Shown here one piece after another: positions 27,575 to 37,570 of a stretch of DNA of 61,204 nucleotides (the first letter of the stretch is position 1; each line of letters begins with the position of its first letter). Where the stretch lies: positions 1 through 61,204 of the forward strand of contig CAJCJH010000008.1 of the NCBI GenBank assembly GCA_903970615.1. The letters run 5' to 3'. The translations under genes and the position numbers were made by a program. Under the pieces are notes generated by a model, which saw nothing but the letters and a program-made list of their open reading frames with translations, had not been told where the DNA came from and made no database searches. The stretch is from Rhodospirillales bacterium. Lineage in GTDB: Bacteria > Pseudomonadota > Gammaproteobacteria > Nevskiales > Nevskiaceae.

Positions 27575-29599
27575 ATGATCGCCGAAGGTGAGTTGCTCTG
27601 GGCGCCGCGCAAGGAGTTTGCGCAAGGCTCCAACGTCAGCGTCTACATGAAATGGCTGCGCGAACATCGCGCGCTGAATTTCGCCAGTTATCAGGAGTTG
27701 TGGCGCTGGTCGGTCACCGACATCGAGGCGTTCTGGGGTTCGATCTGGGATTATTTCAAACTCCATTCGAAGACTCCTTATCGGCAAGTGCTCGATCGTC
27801 GCGTGATGCCCGGCGCGAAGTGGTTCGACGGCGCCACGCTCAATTTCGCCGAGCACATGCTGCGCTACGAAGCCGAGGCCGCACCCGGCAAAATCGTGTT
27901 CCATCACCTCACCGAAGTGCGGCCGCTGTCGACCATGAGCTGGCAGGAACTCGGCCGGCAGGTACGCATTCTTGCGACGCAATTACGCGCGATCGGCGTG
28001 GTGCCGGGCGATCGCGTGGTCTCGTACATGCCGAATGTGCCGGAGACGGCCATCGCGTTTCTGGCAACCGCCTCGATCGGCGCGGTGTGGTCCTCAGCGG
28101 CCCCCGAGTTCGGTATCAAGACCGTGGTCGAACGCTTCTCACAGATTCAACCGAAAATCCTGTTCGCCGGCGATGGCTATCGATTCGGCGGCAAGGATTT
28201 CGATCGAGAAGCCGAAGTGCGCAGCATCGCGCAAGCGCTGCCTTCGCTTGAGCGCGTGATCTGGCTGCCGCATCTGCATTCGGAAAATCCGCTGCCGAAA
28301 CTCGACCGTGCGGTGCTGTGGTCGGAAGTGATGTCGCACGCCGATGTTCCGCGCGAAGAGTTTCGTTATGAATATGTCGAACAGGATCATCCGCTGTGGG
28401 TACTGTTCTCGTCCGGCACGACCGGTCTGCCGAAGGCGATCGTACACGGGCATACCGGCGCGCTGCTTGAGCAGATCAAGCTGATGAACTTCCATATCAA
28501 CCTGGGGCCGGATTCGGTGATGTTCTTCTACAGCACCACCGGCTGGATGATGTGGAACATTCTGCTCGCAGCACTCCTCACCGGAAGTGGAGTCGTCCTC
28601 TACGACGGCAGCCCGGTGCATCCCGGCATGGACTTTTTATGGAAGCTTGCGGCAGATACGAAAACGACCTCGTTCGGCGCCTCGCCGACGTTCGTGCAGA
28701 TGATGGAAAAGGCCAACCTCAAACCGGGCGAACAGTTCGATCTGTCGCATCTCGAATCGGTGGTCGTCGCCGGCGCGCCGTCGACGCCGGAAACCTTTGA
28801 GTGGTTCTATCGCTGCGTCAAGCAGGATTTATGGGTGACTTCGCAATCCGGCGGCACCGAGGTGTGCAGCGGTCTGGTCGGCGCAGTGCCGACCCAGCCG
28901 GTGTATGCCGGTGAGATCCAATGCCGCATGCTCGGCATGGATGTGCATAGCTGGAGCGATGACGGTAAGGAAGTGATCGACGAAGTCGGCGAACTGGTCG
29001 TGACCCAGCCATTCCCGTCGATGCCGATCTTTTTCTGGAACGATACCCACGGCAAGCGTTATCACGACTCCTATTTCGATACCTTCCCCGGCGTGTGGCG
29101 TCACGGCGACTTCATCAAGATCAACCGGCGCGGCGGCGCTTATATCTACGGGCGCTCGGATTCCACGCTGAACCGCCACGGCGTACGCATCGGCACCGCC
29201 GAAATCTATCGCGCCGTGGAGCAGGTGGCGGAAGTCGCGGACAGTCTCATCGTCTGTTGCGAGACGCCCGGCGGTGGATTTTTCATGCCGCTATTCGTGC
29301 GGCTCAAGCCAGGCTTCAAACTGGACGATTCGCTCACCCGAAAAATCGCACAGAAGCTGCGCGAGGACTGCAGCCCGCGCCATGTGCCGGATCGCGTCTA
29401 CGAAATCGCCGAGGTGCCGTACACGCTCACCGGCAAGAAAATGGAAGTGCCGGTGCGCAAGCTGCTGATGGGCTGGGATCTGGCAAAAGCTGCGAGCCGC
29501 GATGCGATGACCAATCCGCAGGCGATCGATTATTTCGTCAAATTCGCGGCGGAGTCGGCGGACTATCCGCGCGTCGCGCCGAAAACCGCCGATGTATGA
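27575..29599 (+). CDS. acetoacetyl-CoA synthetase-like beta-keto acid CoA ligase
   Basis: A 674-residue ANL-superfamily ligase of acetoacetyl-CoA synthetase type. The P-loop-like motif is [16 protein letters not shown] (about 276-291), then [20 protein letters not shown] and a C-terminal lysine in [11 protein letters not shown]. The N-terminal cap [17 protein letters not shown] is typical of AACS. ATG 27575 follows AGGAGA by nine bases. In the acetophenone pathway the ligase Bal, encoded next to apc1-5, activates the carboxylated product benzoylacetate. This gene is in the equivalent place and most likely activates the beta-keto acid made by the carboxylase. No thiolase gene is in the window to complete the cleavage. 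Confidence 0.88.
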   Translation: MIAEGELLWAPRKEFAQGSNVSVYMKWLREHRALNFASYQELWRWSVTDIEAFWGSIWDYFKLHSKTPYRQVLDRRVMPGAKWFDGATLNFAEHMLRYEAEAAPGKIVFHHLTEVRPLSTMSWQELGRQVRILATQLRAIGVVPGDRVVSYMPNVPETAIAFLATASIGAVWSSAAPEFGIKTVVERFSQIQPKILFAGDGYRFGGKDFDREAEVRSIAQALPSLERVIWLPHLHSENPLPKLDRAVLWSEVMSHADVPREEFRYEYVEQDHPLWVLFSSGTTGLPKAIVHGHTGALLEQIKLMNFHINLGPDSVMFFYSTTGWMMWNILLAALLTGSGVVLYDGSPVHPGMDFLWKLAADTKTTSFGASPTFVQMMEKANLKPGEQFDLSHLESVVVAGAPSTPETFEWFYRCVKQDLWVTSQSGGTEVCSGLVGAVPTQPVYAGEIQCRMLGMDVHSWSDDGKEVIDEVGELVVTQPFPSMPIFFWNDTHGKRYHDSYFDTFPGVWRHGDFIKINRRGGAYIYGRSDSTLNRHGVRIGTAEIYRAVEQVAEVADSLIVCCETPGGGFFMPLFVRLKPGFKLDDSLTRKIAQKLREDCSPRHVPDRVYEIAEVPYTLTGKKMEVPVRKLLMGWDLAKAASRDAMTNPQAIDYFVKFAAESADYPRVAPKTADV

Positions 29600-29616
29600 A
29601 ACAGGAGTCGTCGCTG

Positions 29617-30561
29617 ATGGCCACGCTCGATCCAAATGCTGCACAGGTGCTCGCCGCGATGGCCTTGTCGGGCTATCCGCCGCTCGATGAAATGTCGCCT
29701 GCCGATGCGCGCGCCGCCTCGGCATTGGGATTCGCTTCGATGCGCGGACCGAAGCGGGAAGTTGCGGTGGTGCGCGAGGTGAATGCGGAAGGGCGGCATT
29801 CGCCGATCCCGCTGCGGCTTTATCGGCCGCTCGGCAGCAATGCGGACAGCGCCTTGCCCGCCGTGGTTTTCTATCACGGCGGAGGCTGGGTGATCGGCGA
29901 TCTCGACATCTACGATCACGTCTGCCGCATCCTGTGCGAAGCGTCCGGTTGCGTCGTCGTGTCGGTAGATTACCGGCTCGCGCCCGAGCACAAGTTTCCA
30001 GCGGCCGTGGAAGATGCGTTCGATGCGCTGCAATGGATCTCGAAGCATGCCGGCACGCTCGGCATCGATCCCGAGCGTCTAGGCGTTGCCGGCGATTCCG
30101 CAGGCGGCAATCTCGCCGCCGTGACCAGTTTGATCGCGCGCGACGCCGGCGGTCCGGCGCTGAAGCATCAATTGCTCCTTTACCCGGCGACGCACGTGAG
30201 CGGCACCACCACGAGTTACCACGAAAATGCCGAGGGCTACTTCCTCACCGCGTCGTTGATGAGATGGTTTGGAGAACACTATTTTAACGACGCTAACGAT
30301 CGCTCCGACTGGCGCGCTTCGCCGCTGCTGGCATCCTCACACCGTGACTTGCCGCCGGCCACCGTCATGGTCTGCGGATTCGATCCACTGCGCGACGAAG
30401 GTATCGCCTATGAGGAGGCATTGAAGCAGGCTGGCGTGGCCACCGAACTGATCCGCGTCGACGATCAGATTCATGGTTTTCTGATGATGGATGGGGCAAT
30501 TCCGTCCGCAGTGAAATACCTCCAACGATGCGGCGCTGCGGTGAAGCAGGCGCTGGCCTGA
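29617..30561 (+). CDS. alpha/beta hydrolase, hormone-sensitive lipase family
   Basis: A 314-residue carboxylesterase of the HSL (type IV) family, with the oxyanion motif HGGGW (about 89-93), the nucleophile motif GDSAGG (about 158-163), an acid near GFDPLRDEG and His near QIHGF. ATG 29617 is preferred because AGGAG lies ten bases upstream; an ATG at 29596 overlapping the ligase stop is possible. In a CoA pathway it might hydrolyse an ester or lactone side group of the substrate. The substrate is unknown. Confidence 0.87.
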   Translation: MATLDPNAAQVLAAMALSGYPPLDEMSPADARAASALGFASMRGPKREVAVVREVNAEGRHSPIPLRLYRPLGSNADSALPAVVFYHGGGWVIGDLDIYDHVCRILCEASGCVVVSVDYRLAPEHKFPAAVEDAFDALQWISKHAGTLGIDPERLGVAGDSAGGNLAAVTSLIARDAGGPALKHQLLLYPATHVSGTTTSYHENAEGYFLTASLMRWFGEHYFNDANDRSDWRASPLLASSHRDLPPATVMVCGFDPLRDEGIAYEEALKQAGVATELIRVDDQIHGFLMMDGAIPSAVKYLQRCGAAVKQALA

Positions 30562-30583
30562 AATCGATGAGGAGCGAACGATC

Positions 30584-31345
30584 ATGAATCGCGTAAAGGG
30601 AAAAGTCTGCGTAATCACCGGCGGTGCGCGCGGGCTCGGCCTGGCCGCGGCCGAAGCGCTGCTGGCGGAAGGTGCGAAAGTGTTGATCACCGATCTGGAC
30701 GTCGCCACCGGTGAAGCAGAAGCGAAACGTCTCGGCAACAACGCGCGTTTTCGTCAGCAGGATTCGACCCAGCCTGAGCAATGGAACGATGTACTCGATG
30801 GCGTCATTGCCGAGTGGGGCCGGCTCGATGTGCTGGTCAACAACGCCGGCATTGGCTCGTTTATCGATGTCGAAAAAGTCACGCTTGAAAGCTGGCAGCG
30901 CACGCTTGATGTCAATCTCAACGGCGTCTTTCTCGGCACGCAGGCAGCGATTGCGCGCATGAAAGCGCAGGGCGGGTCGATCATCAACATGGCCTCGATC
31001 GAAGGCCTGCTGGGCGACGGCATGCTGCCGGCGTACAACGCCAGCAAAGGCGGTGTACGCATCTTCACGCGGTCGGCCGCGATTCACTGCGCTCGCAGCG
31101 GCTACCCGATTCGCATCAATGCGGTGTGTCCGGGTTTCGTCGATACGCAACTCGTTGCGAGTGCCATCGGTGCCTTGTCGCCCGAGGTTGCGCAGACGCT
31201 GGCCGCGAAAACCATGGCGCGAATTCCGATGGGGCGTTTTGCAAAACCCGCAGAGATCGCAACGGCAGTGCTGTTTCTGGCATCGGACGAAGCGAGTTAC
31301 GTCACCGGTTCGGATCTGGTGGTCGATGGCGGCATGACTGCGTGA
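30584..31345 (+). CDS. SDR family oxidoreductase
   Basis: A 253-residue classical SDR with TGGARGLG (12-19), Asp at the end of strand 2 (ITDLD, NAD-type), NNAG (86-89), Ser138, Tyr151 and Lys155 (YNASK), and VTGSDLVVDGGMTA at the end. The start at ATG 30584 follows GAGGAGCGAACG. It is the second full SDR in the operon and keeps all catalytic residues. It may act on a different hydroxyl or on the same centre with opposite stereochemistry. Confidence 0.88.
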   Translation: MNRVKGKVCVITGGARGLGLAAAEALLAEGAKVLITDLDVATGEAEAKRLGNNARFRQQDSTQPEQWNDVLDGVIAEWGRLDVLVNNAGIGSFIDVEKVTLESWQRTLDVNLNGVFLGTQAAIARMKAQGGSIINMASIEGLLGDGMLPAYNASKGGVRIFTRSAAIHCARSGYPIRINAVCPGFVDTQLVASAIGALSPEVAQTLAAKTMARIPMGRFAKPAEIATAVLFLASDEASYVTGSDLVVDGGMTA

Positions 31346-31442
31346 GAACTTCAGACACTCTGTTCGTGAGAGATAAGCAGCGCAGTCGCTTCTTCAGCGT
31401 TTCGGTAAAGAGTCAATTCAAAACAAAGCCAAGGAGTCGTTC

Positions 31443-32579
31443 GTGAGCAAGAAACCTGTCGTGATTTATGGCGTCACCGGCTACACCGGCCGGCTGGTGG
31501 CCGAATACTTGCGCGAGTACAAAGTGCCTTTCATCGCTGCGGGCCGTGACGGCAAGCGCATCAAGGAAGTGCTCGACAAGGTGCCGGGCATCGAAAATGC
31601 CGAATACGAAATCGCCGAAGTCGAGCACACCACGGCCGCGCTGACGAAGCTGTTCAAAGGCACCAAAGTTGTGTGCAACATGGTCGGCCCGTTCATGAAG
31701 TACGGTCCGGAAGCGGTGGAAGCCTCGCTTGCGGCCGGCGCGCACTACACCGATACCAACGGCGAGCAGAACTGGATGATGCATGCCGAAAAGGAATGGG
31801 GTACTGCGTTCGCCGAGAAGAACCTGCTGTTAGCACCCGGCATTGCGCAGATGTACACCACCGGCGAAATCGCCGCGAACTTATGCCTCGAAACGCCGGG
31901 GCTCGACACGCTGGACATCCTCGTGCTGTGGCGCGGGTTCCCGACCTACGCATCGACGCAAACCATCTTCAGCATTCTCACCGCGGACTTCTTCTATCTC
32001 GAACAGAACAAGTATGTGCAATGGCCGGCCCAGGCCAAGGCGGAAGTAATGGTGCCCGGCCAGCACGAAACCGCGATGGCCTTGCCTTGGGGCGGCACCG
32101 CGCATCCGGTATGGTTCAAGAACGATCCGCGCGTGGCGACCTGCAAGGCCATGGGCGGTGTGTTCGATCGCACGGTGATGGAAGGCGTGGTGCAGATCGC
32201 CGCCGTGGTCGAAGAGAAGATCAAGCCGATGCCGAAAGCAGAAGCTGAAAAGGCGCTGTCCGACATGGCGGCGAGCCTGCAAGCCGGCATGCCGCCGCGC
32301 GAAAACGCGCGCATCAACACCTCGGTGGATTCGGTGCATGCCAGCGGCCCGCTCGGTCGCGCGCACTGCGTGATTCACGGCAACTGCAACTACAAGCAGA
32401 CCGGTCTGCAGCAGGCCTACGCGGCCTATCATCTGCTGCAGGCGCCGCCCAAGCGCTACGGTTTCGCGTCCGGCTGCCAGGCGTTCGGACATCGAGAACT
32501 GCTGGGCGTGATGCAGAGCTTCGGTCTGGTCAGCGAACCGAAGCTGACGGTCGATGCGCTGTCGGTGCGCCGCGGATAA
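31443..32579 (+). CDS. saccharopine dehydrogenase-like NAD(P)-binding protein
   Basis: A 378-residue protein with an N-terminal Rossmann fold (VIYGVTGYTGRLVAEYL, about 7-23) and the segments CNMVGPFMKYGPEAVEA and GAHYTDTNGE found in saccharopine dehydrogenase-like and trans-acting enoyl reductase-like proteins. The start is GTG 31443 after AAGGAGTCGTTC. It is not a lysine-pathway enzyme by context; relatives in lipid and polyketide clusters reduce unsaturated or keto acyl groups. Its place in the ketone operon suggests a reductase for an intermediate, but the direction is unknown. Confidence 0.8.
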   Translation: MSKKPVVIYGVTGYTGRLVAEYLREYKVPFIAAGRDGKRIKEVLDKVPGIENAEYEIAEVEHTTAALTKLFKGTKVVCNMVGPFMKYGPEAVEASLAAGAHYTDTNGEQNWMMHAEKEWGTAFAEKNLLLAPGIAQMYTTGEIAANLCLETPGLDTLDILVLWRGFPTYASTQTIFSILTADFFYLEQNKYVQWPAQAKAEVMVPGQHETAMALPWGGTAHPVWFKNDPRVATCKAMGGVFDRTVMEGVVQIAAVVEEKIKPMPKAEAEKALSDMAASLQAGMPPRENARINTSVDSVHASGPLGRAHCVIHGNCNYKQTGLQQAYAAYHLLQAPPKRYGFASGCQAFGHRELLGVMQSFGLVSEPKLTVDALSVRRG

Positions 32580-32636
32580 GGGTCGCAATCCCGGAACTGC
32601 GATAGCCTGTCGCCTTCATTCAAGACCGGTGTCGAA

Positions 32637-33698
32637 GTGTCCGAAGCCGCAAGCATCGAAGCCGTCGAAGCAGAAAGTATCAATCGCCGAATCCTGCTGA
32701 TCCGGCGTCCCGACGGTGCACCGTCGGCTTCCGATTTCGAGATGGAATCCGCGCCGATTCCCGAGCCGTCGGCGGGTCAATTGTTGCTGCGCACCTTGAT
32801 GCTTTCGCTCGATCCCTACATGCGCGGCCGCATGAACGAGACGGCCAATTACGCAACACCCGTCGCGCTCGGTGCGCTGATGCTCGGCGCCACGCTGTCG
32901 CGCGTGCTCAAGAGCCATCATCCGGATTATTGCGAAGGCGAACTCGTCGTCGCCAATTCCGGCTGGCAGGATTACGCGATTTCCGACGGCAACGATCTGA
33001 TGAAGCTGCCGTCCGGCATCGCGCATCCCAGCCATGCGTTAGGTGTGCTTGGCATGCCGGGTTTCGCAGCGTATGTCGGCCTGCTCGATATCGGCGCGCC
33101 GCAGCCGGGGCAGACGATCGTCGTCGCCGCCGCCACTGGTGCCGTTGGTTCGGTGGTCGGGCAGATCGGCAAGCTCAAGGGCTGCCGCGTCGTCGGTATC
33201 GCAGGCGGTGTCGAGAAATGCCTGTATGCGGTCGAGCAGCTCGGCTTCGACGGTTGCATCGATCATCATGCGGACGATTTCGATCAGAAGCTCGCCGCCG
33301 CGTGCCCGTACGGCATCGATATCTACTTCGAAAACGTCGGCGGCGCGGTGCTCGACGCCGTCGTGCCATTGTTGAATCTCGGCGCTCGCATTCCGCTGTG
33401 CGGACTCATCGCCTACGCCAACCACACGAGCGGCGCATTCAGCGGCCCGGACCATGCGCCCGCGCTGTTACGCGCCTTGCTGTTCAAGCGCGCGAGGATT
33501 CAGGGCTTCGTCATTTCCGATCACTACCAGCAGCGTCACGCCGCCTTCATCGAAGACATGAGCGCCTGGGTAGCGCAGGGCCGCGTGAAGGCGAAGGAAG
33601 ATGTGATCGAAGGCTTGCAGCACGCACCCGGCGCACTGATGGGCCTGCTGCGCGGCGACAATTTCGGCAAGCTGCTGATCAAGGTGGCAGAGTTCTGA
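32637..33698 (+). CDS. zinc-independent MDR family NADP-dependent oxidoreductase (CurA/PTGR-like)
   Basis: A 353-residue medium-chain reductase with MLSLDPYMRGRM and the cofactor loop AAATGAVGSVVGQIGKLKG (about 161-179), followed by the YFENVGG motif. There are no zinc-ligand cysteines, as in leukotriene B4 dehydrogenase/CurA enone reductases. GTG 32637 is the start; the first 18 residues are a Glu/Ala-rich extension. It is the last gene of the run starting at 18369 and would reduce an alpha,beta-unsaturated ketone to the saturated ketone, which fits a pathway that prepares a ketone for carboxylation. Confidence 0.87.
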   Translation: MSEAASIEAVEAESINRRILLIRRPDGAPSASDFEMESAPIPEPSAGQLLLRTLMLSLDPYMRGRMNETANYATPVALGALMLGATLSRVLKSHHPDYCEGELVVANSGWQDYAISDGNDLMKLPSGIAHPSHALGVLGMPGFAAYVGLLDIGAPQPGQTIVVAAATGAVGSVVGQIGKLKGCRVVGIAGGVEKCLYAVEQLGFDGCIDHHADDFDQKLAAACPYGIDIYFENVGGAVLDAVVPLLNLGARIPLCGLIAYANHTSGAFSGPDHAPALLRALLFKRARIQGFVISDHYQQRHAAFIEDMSAWVAQGRVKAKEDVIEGLQHAPGALMGLLRGDNFGKLLIKVAEF

Positions 33699-33996
33699 AG
33701 GTCAGGCGAAGCTCGCATTCGAGTTTTTGCTTATGTGATGAATCGGCGGGATCGCCAAACAATTGGATCGAGTGATCGCAGTCCGCCGTTACCGCTGGAC
33801 TCAGGGCGGCTGCCGCCGCCCGTGATGTTCACCTGCAACTCTCTTTTCGGATATCGCCTTCACATCACCGACCTGAGTTCCCGCGATAGCGCTCTGCGAT
33901 TGGACTTGCCGTTGCCTCGATGTATCCGAATCGGCTTTAAGGTTTAGAACATCGATGGGAAACAATATATTGTGTTGCTGATATGACTTCAGATAA
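33699..33996. other. intergenic region between the catabolic block and gmk
   Basis: No gene seen. A GC hairpin (GGGCGGC at 33804-33810 with GCCGCCC at 33815-33821) could end the long upstream transcript, though no T-run follows. Nearer gmk is an AT-rich 12-bp palindrome ACAATATATTGT (33962-33973) that may overlap the promoter. A yicC gene, common before gmk in relatives, is absent here. Confidence 0.6.
33804..33821 (+). terminator. GC stem-loop after the ketone operon, terminator-like
   Basis: A perfect 7-bp stem GGGCGGC/GCCGCCC with a TGCC loop, 106 bp after the last gene of the operon. The lack of a T-run makes intrinsic termination doubtful. Confidence 0.35.
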
Positions 33997-34010
33997 ATGA
34001 CTTCAGATAA
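33983..34010 (+). repeat. tandem duplication of the gmk start region
   Basis: The 14-base unit ATGACTTCAGATAA occurs twice in a row (33983-33996 and 33997-34010). The first copy reads ATG ACT TCA GAT AAA TGA, a five-codon frame whose stop overlaps the second ATG; the second copy opens gmk. Confidence 0.9.
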
Positions 34011-34659
34011 AAACTCATTGAGTGAAACGCCCGTCCCCGGAACGCTGTGGATCGTTTCCGCGCCGAGTGGCGGCGGCAAAACGAGCCTGACGCGCGCGTT
34101 GGTCAAGCAGATCGAAGCGGCGGGCTGGCCGGCGGAGATTTCGGTGTCTTACACCACGCGCGCGCAACGTCCCGGCGAGCGCGAAGGCGAGCATTATCAC
34201 TTCGTCGATACTGCGCATTTTGCGGGCATGGTCGAGCGCGGTGATTTTCTCGAACATGCTGAGGTGTTCGGTCGCTGTTACGGCACCGGCTTGAACCGGA
34301 CGGCACAACTGCTGGATGCCGGCGTCGATGTGATCCTCGATATCGACTGGCAAGGTGCGCGGCAGATTCGTGCGCGGCGTCCGGATTGCCAGAGCATTTT
34401 CATCCTGCCGCCGTCTGCTGCGGAACTGGAGCGGCGCTTGCGCGAGCGCGCGCAGGACAGCGAAGAAACCATCGCCCAGCGCATGCGCGAGGCGCGGTCC
34501 GAAATGTCGCATCACGCCGAGTATGATTTCCTGATCGTCAACGATCGCTTCGATCACGCGCTGAGCCAATTAGCCGCTATTTTCATCGCCCGCCGCTTGC
34601 GTTGCGCCGCACAACAGGCACGCCACGAAGCGCTGATTGGCAGCTTGCTGGAGACTTGA
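33997..34659 (+). CDS. gmk: guanylate kinase
   Basis: A 220-residue guanylate kinase, which phosphorylates GMP to GDP. The P-loop is [11 protein letters not shown] (about 21-31). The GMP-binding segment is [20 protein letters not shown] (about 50-69), followed by [11 protein letters not shown] and [11 protein letters not shown]. The first 14 residues before the core are extra relative to E. coli and come from the repeated start region. ATG 33997 lies in the second copy of a 14-base tandem repeat, and neither copy has a good ribosome site. It heads the conserved gmk-rpoZ-spoT group, linking nucleotide pools with (p)ppGpp metabolism. Confidence 0.96.
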   Translation: MTSDKNSLSETPVPGTLWIVSAPSGGGKTSLTRALVKQIEAAGWPAEISVSYTTRAQRPGEREGEHYHFVDTAHFAGMVERGDFLEHAEVFGRCYGTGLNRTAQLLDAGVDVILDIDWQGARQIRARRPDCQSIFILPPSAAELERRLRERAQDSEETIAQRMREARSEMSHHAEYDFLIVNDRFDHALSQLAAIFIARRLRCAAQQARHEALIGSLLET

Positions 34660-34682
34660 TTCCGGCCTGCGATGGCATCCGC

Positions 34683-34711
34683 TGGATCGCAAGCGCCGTG
34701 ACCGCTATAAT
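34683..34711 (+). promoter_or_regulatory. putative sigma-70 promoter of rpoZ
   Basis: A perfect -10 box TATAAT (34706-34711) lies 35 bases before the rpoZ start, with a weak -35-like TGGATC (34683-34688) at 17-base spacing. It lies in the gap after gmk, so rpoZ can be transcribed apart from it. Confidence 0.5.
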
Positions 34712-34746
34712 CAGCAGCTGTCCTGCTGTCACTGTCGAGCAAAGCC

Positions 34747-35010
34747 ATGGCCCGTGTCACCGTTGAAGATTGTCTCGCCCGAATTCCCAACCAGTTCGAT
34801 CTCACGCTGGTCGCTGCCAAGCGCGCACGCCAGCTCGCACGCGGCGCCGAGGCGCGCCTGCCTTGGGGCACGCACAAATCGACCGTGCTGAGCCTGAAGG
34901 AAATTGCCGACGGCTATGTCGATCAAGGCGTGTTGACGGAAGCCGACCTGCCGGCAATCCAGCAGCCGAAGATGGAACTCGAAGCGCTGGATCCTTCGTT
35001 CGATCTTTAA
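34747..35010 (+). CDS. rpoZ: RNA polymerase omega subunit
   Basis: An 87-residue omega subunit, which stabilises the beta-prime subunit of RNA polymerase and is part of a (p)ppGpp site. MARVTVEDCLARIPNQFDL and the AAKRARQLARGAEA helix are characteristic, and the length fits the family. It is flanked by a clear -10 box upstream and an intrinsic terminator downstream, so it may be its own transcription unit between gmk and spoT. Confidence 0.97.
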   Translation: MARVTVEDCLARIPNQFDLTLVAAKRARQLARGAEARLPWGTHKSTVLSLKEIADGYVDQGVLTEADLPAIQQPKMELEALDPSFDL

Positions 35011-35058
35011 CTCAAGCTACCGGGATCGACGACCCGGACTTGAGCAGTAAACCAAACA

Positions 35059-35080
35059 GGAGCCTGCGGGCTCCTTTTTT
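35059..35080 (+). terminator. intrinsic terminator of rpoZ
   Basis: GGAGCC (35059-35064) pairs with GGCTCC (35069-35074) around TGCG, followed by six T residues. It is 49 bp past the rpoZ stop and separates it from spoT. Confidence 0.9.
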
Positions 35081-35336
35081 GTGGGCGCTACATTCAAGGC
35101 GGCACACAAACAGACGCAATCCCGGCTCGACGCTGCTGTGCTTGAAACCGACTTGGAAATATCGAGCAGGTCATAAATCTCGTTCGACGGCGCGACACGC
35201 AAGCACCGCGTGGCACGTCTGGAAATACGCCCGCCATTCGAGTCCGCAAAGCTTGATGCGAGTGTTCTCGCTCATCGCGTTTTGCGGTTCGTGAATCGAT
35301 GTCGAATGCCGCAGGGCGCCGGTCTATACTCAATTC
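35081..35336. other. gap between the rpoZ terminator and spoT
   Basis: No gene seen in these 256 bp. A TATACT box at the right end (listed separately) is the only clear signal. Confidence 0.5.
35325..35330 (+). promoter_or_regulatory. -10 box directly before spoT
   Basis: TATACT ends six bases before the spoT ATG (35337), so transcription from it would begin at or next to the start codon. A -35-like TCGAAT at 17-base spacing is weak. No ribosome site precedes the ATG. Confidence 0.4.
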
Positions 35337-37505
35337 ATGGATATCCCGGTCATCAGCCGCATCGGCACCGCGATCCGGACTCAGCGTGTGGCGCGGGAGT
35401 ACGGCATCGAAGCCTTGTCGCGCGTGCTGGCCGAGTATCTGCCGCAGGAGCAGATCGGCGAAGTGCATCGTGCCTACGATTTCGGTGCGCGCATGCACGC
35501 CGGCCAGAACCGCGATTCCGGCGAGCCTTACATTTATCATCCGCTGGCGGTCGCGCGCATCCTCGCTGAAATGCGGCTGGATGCGACCACGCTTTGCGCG
35601 GCGATCCTGCACGATGTGATCGAAGATACGCCGGTCGACAAAAAGGAGATCGCCAAACTTTTTGGCCGCGATGTCGCCGAGTTGGTCGATGGCGTCTCCA
35701 AATTCCATCGCGTCGAAGGCATGACGCGCGCCGAAGCGCAGGCCGAAAGCGTGCGCAAGCTGCTGCTGGCGATGGCGCAGGATCTGCGCGTGATCCTGGT
35801 CAAGCTAGCCGATCGCCTGCACAACATGCGCACGCTCGAAGGACTGGACTCCGCCAAGCGCCGTCGCGTGGCGCAGGAGACGCTGGAAATTTATGCGCCG
35901 ATCGCGCAGCGGCTCGGCATCAATACGCTGCGCACCGAGCTGGAAGATTTGAGCTTCCATAATCTGCATCCGAAGCGTTACGAGGTTTTCCAGAAAGCGG
36001 TCAACGAACGCCTCGGCGATACCAAGAGCCTGATCAAGGAAATCGAACACAAGCTGGAACGCGGGCTGCGCGAAGAAGGCATTGGTGCTGCGGTGATCGG
36101 CCGGCAAAAAAACCTGTACGGCGTCTACGAAAAAATGCAGCGCAAGCGCGTGCGTTTTCTGGATGTAATGGACCTGCTCGGCTTCCGCATCGTCGTCGCC
36201 AAGCTCGATGACTGCTATCGCTCGCTCGGCATCATTCACCATATTTTCCGGCCGATTTCGGAGCTGTTCAACGATTACATCGCCAACCCGAAAGTCAACG
36301 GCTATCAATCGCTGCACACCACTTGCGTCGGGCCGCAGGGCCGCAAGATCGAGGTGCAGATTCGCACGCGCGACATGCATCACATTGCCGAAAGCGGCGT
36401 CGCCGCGCACTGGCAATACAAGCTCGGCGGCAAGGGCGATTCGCAATCCGCGCCGCAGGTGCGCGCGCGCGAGTGGCTCGGCAATTTATTCGAAATGCAG
36501 GGTGGCGCCGGCGCGCTCGATTTCATTGATAACGTCAAGGTCGATCTATTCCCGGATGAGGTTTACGTGTTCACGCCGAAGGGCCACATCCGTCGTCTGC
36601 CGCGCGGTGCGACTGCAGTGGATTTTGCTTATTCGGTGCATTCGGAACTCGGCGATCATTGCGTCGCTGCGCGCATCGATCAGCAGTTGGAACCGCTCAA
36701 CACACCGCTGCGCAACGGCCAGACGATCGAGATCATCACTGCGCGTCACGCGCGGCCGAATGCGGCCTGGCTGAATTATGTGAAGACGGCGAAAGCGCGT
36801 TCGCACATCCGCAATTTCCTCAAGAACCAGCGCGAAGACGAAGCCATACGACTTGGCCGTCGTCTGCTCGAAATCGCGCTACGCGAACTGAAAGTGCCGC
36901 TGTCGGTGCTGAAGGAAGAAGCGGCCGAATCGGTACTCAAGGTATTTGGCCTGCACGATCTCGAAGATCTATTCATTTCGATCGGCACCGGCAGCCGTCT
37001 GGCGCCTTTGGTGGCGCGGCATTTCCTGCCGGACAATGGTCTCAGCGCAACCGTGGGCGACAGCCTGCCGCTGGCGGTGGAAGGCACCGAAGGTCTGGTG
37101 ATCGACTACGCAAAATGCTGCCATCCGATTCCGGGCGACGACATTTGTGGCTACGTGAGCATCGGCCGCGGCATCGTCGTGCATCGGCTCGAATGCCGTC
37201 ATGTGCAGACGCGAAAAGGCGGCCCGCAGGAGCGTATTCCGCTGATCTGGTCGGAAAAAGTGCAGGGCGATTTTCTCGCCGAAGTGCGGCTCAAGGCGGA
37301 GAATCGCCGCGGCTTGCTGGCCAATGTCGCCGGCGAAATCTCCAGCGCCAACGCCAGCATCGAAAACGTGCAGATGCCGGATCGCAATGGTTCCGAAGCG
37401 CTGGAGATGCGCTTCGTCATCACCGTGCGCGACCGCGTGCATCTGGCGCGCGTGCTGCGCCGGTTACGGCGGCTGGACGCGGTGCAGCGCGTCACTCGCG
37501 TCTAG
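35337..37505 (+). CDS. spoT: bifunctional (p)ppGpp synthetase/hydrolase
   Basis: A 722-residue RelA/SpoT homolog that makes and degrades (p)ppGpp. The HD hydrolase domain is intact ([15 protein letters not shown], then HDVIEDTP, then [13 protein letters not shown]). The synthetase domain has [23 protein letters not shown] and [17 protein letters not shown] domain ([24 protein letters not shown]) and a C-terminal ACT domain follow. With a full HD motif it is SpoT-like rather than RelA-like. The N-terminus is about 20 residues longer than E. coli SpoT. There is no ribosome site before the ATG, and a -10 box sits next to it, so the message may be leaderless. Confidence 0.96.
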   Translation: MDIPVISRIGTAIRTQRVAREYGIEALSRVLAEYLPQEQIGEVHRAYDFGARMHAGQNRDSGEPYIYHPLAVARILAEMRLDATTLCAAILHDVIEDTPVDKKEIAKLFGRDVAELVDGVSKFHRVEGMTRAEAQAESVRKLLLAMAQDLRVILVKLADRLHNMRTLEGLDSAKRRRVAQETLEIYAPIAQRLGINTLRTELEDLSFHNLHPKRYEVFQKAVNERLGDTKSLIKEIEHKLERGLREEGIGAAVIGRQKNLYGVYEKMQRKRVRFLDVMDLLGFRIVVAKLDDCYRSLGIIHHIFRPISELFNDYIANPKVNGYQSLHTTCVGPQGRKIEVQIRTRDMHHIAESGVAAHWQYKLGGKGDSQSAPQVRAREWLGNLFEMQGGAGALDFIDNVKVDLFPDEVYVFTPKGHIRRLPRGATAVDFAYSVHSELGDHCVAARIDQQLEPLNTPLRNGQTIEIITARHARPNAAWLNYVKTAKARSHIRNFLKNQREDEAIRLGRRLLEIALRELKVPLSVLKEEAAESVLKVFGLHDLEDLFISIGTGSRLAPLVARHFLPDNGLSATVGDSLPLAVEGTEGLVIDYAKCCHPIPGDDICGYVSIGRGIVVHRLECRHVQTRKGGPQERIPLIWSEKVQGDFLAEVRLKAENRRGLLANVAGEISSANASIENVQMPDRNGSEALEMRFVITVRDRVHLARVLRRLRRLDAVQRVTRV

Positions 37506-37570
37506 CAAAGTATCCAAGCTCGCTGATCGGGAAAGCTTCAAAAAATTTCGCGGAATTCAAGGGAAATTCA

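Noticed and set aside
33735-33947. 70-codon frame before gmk, considered as a decayed yicC
   Set aside because: The translation shows no YicC motif and no ribosome site; nothing supports a remnant.
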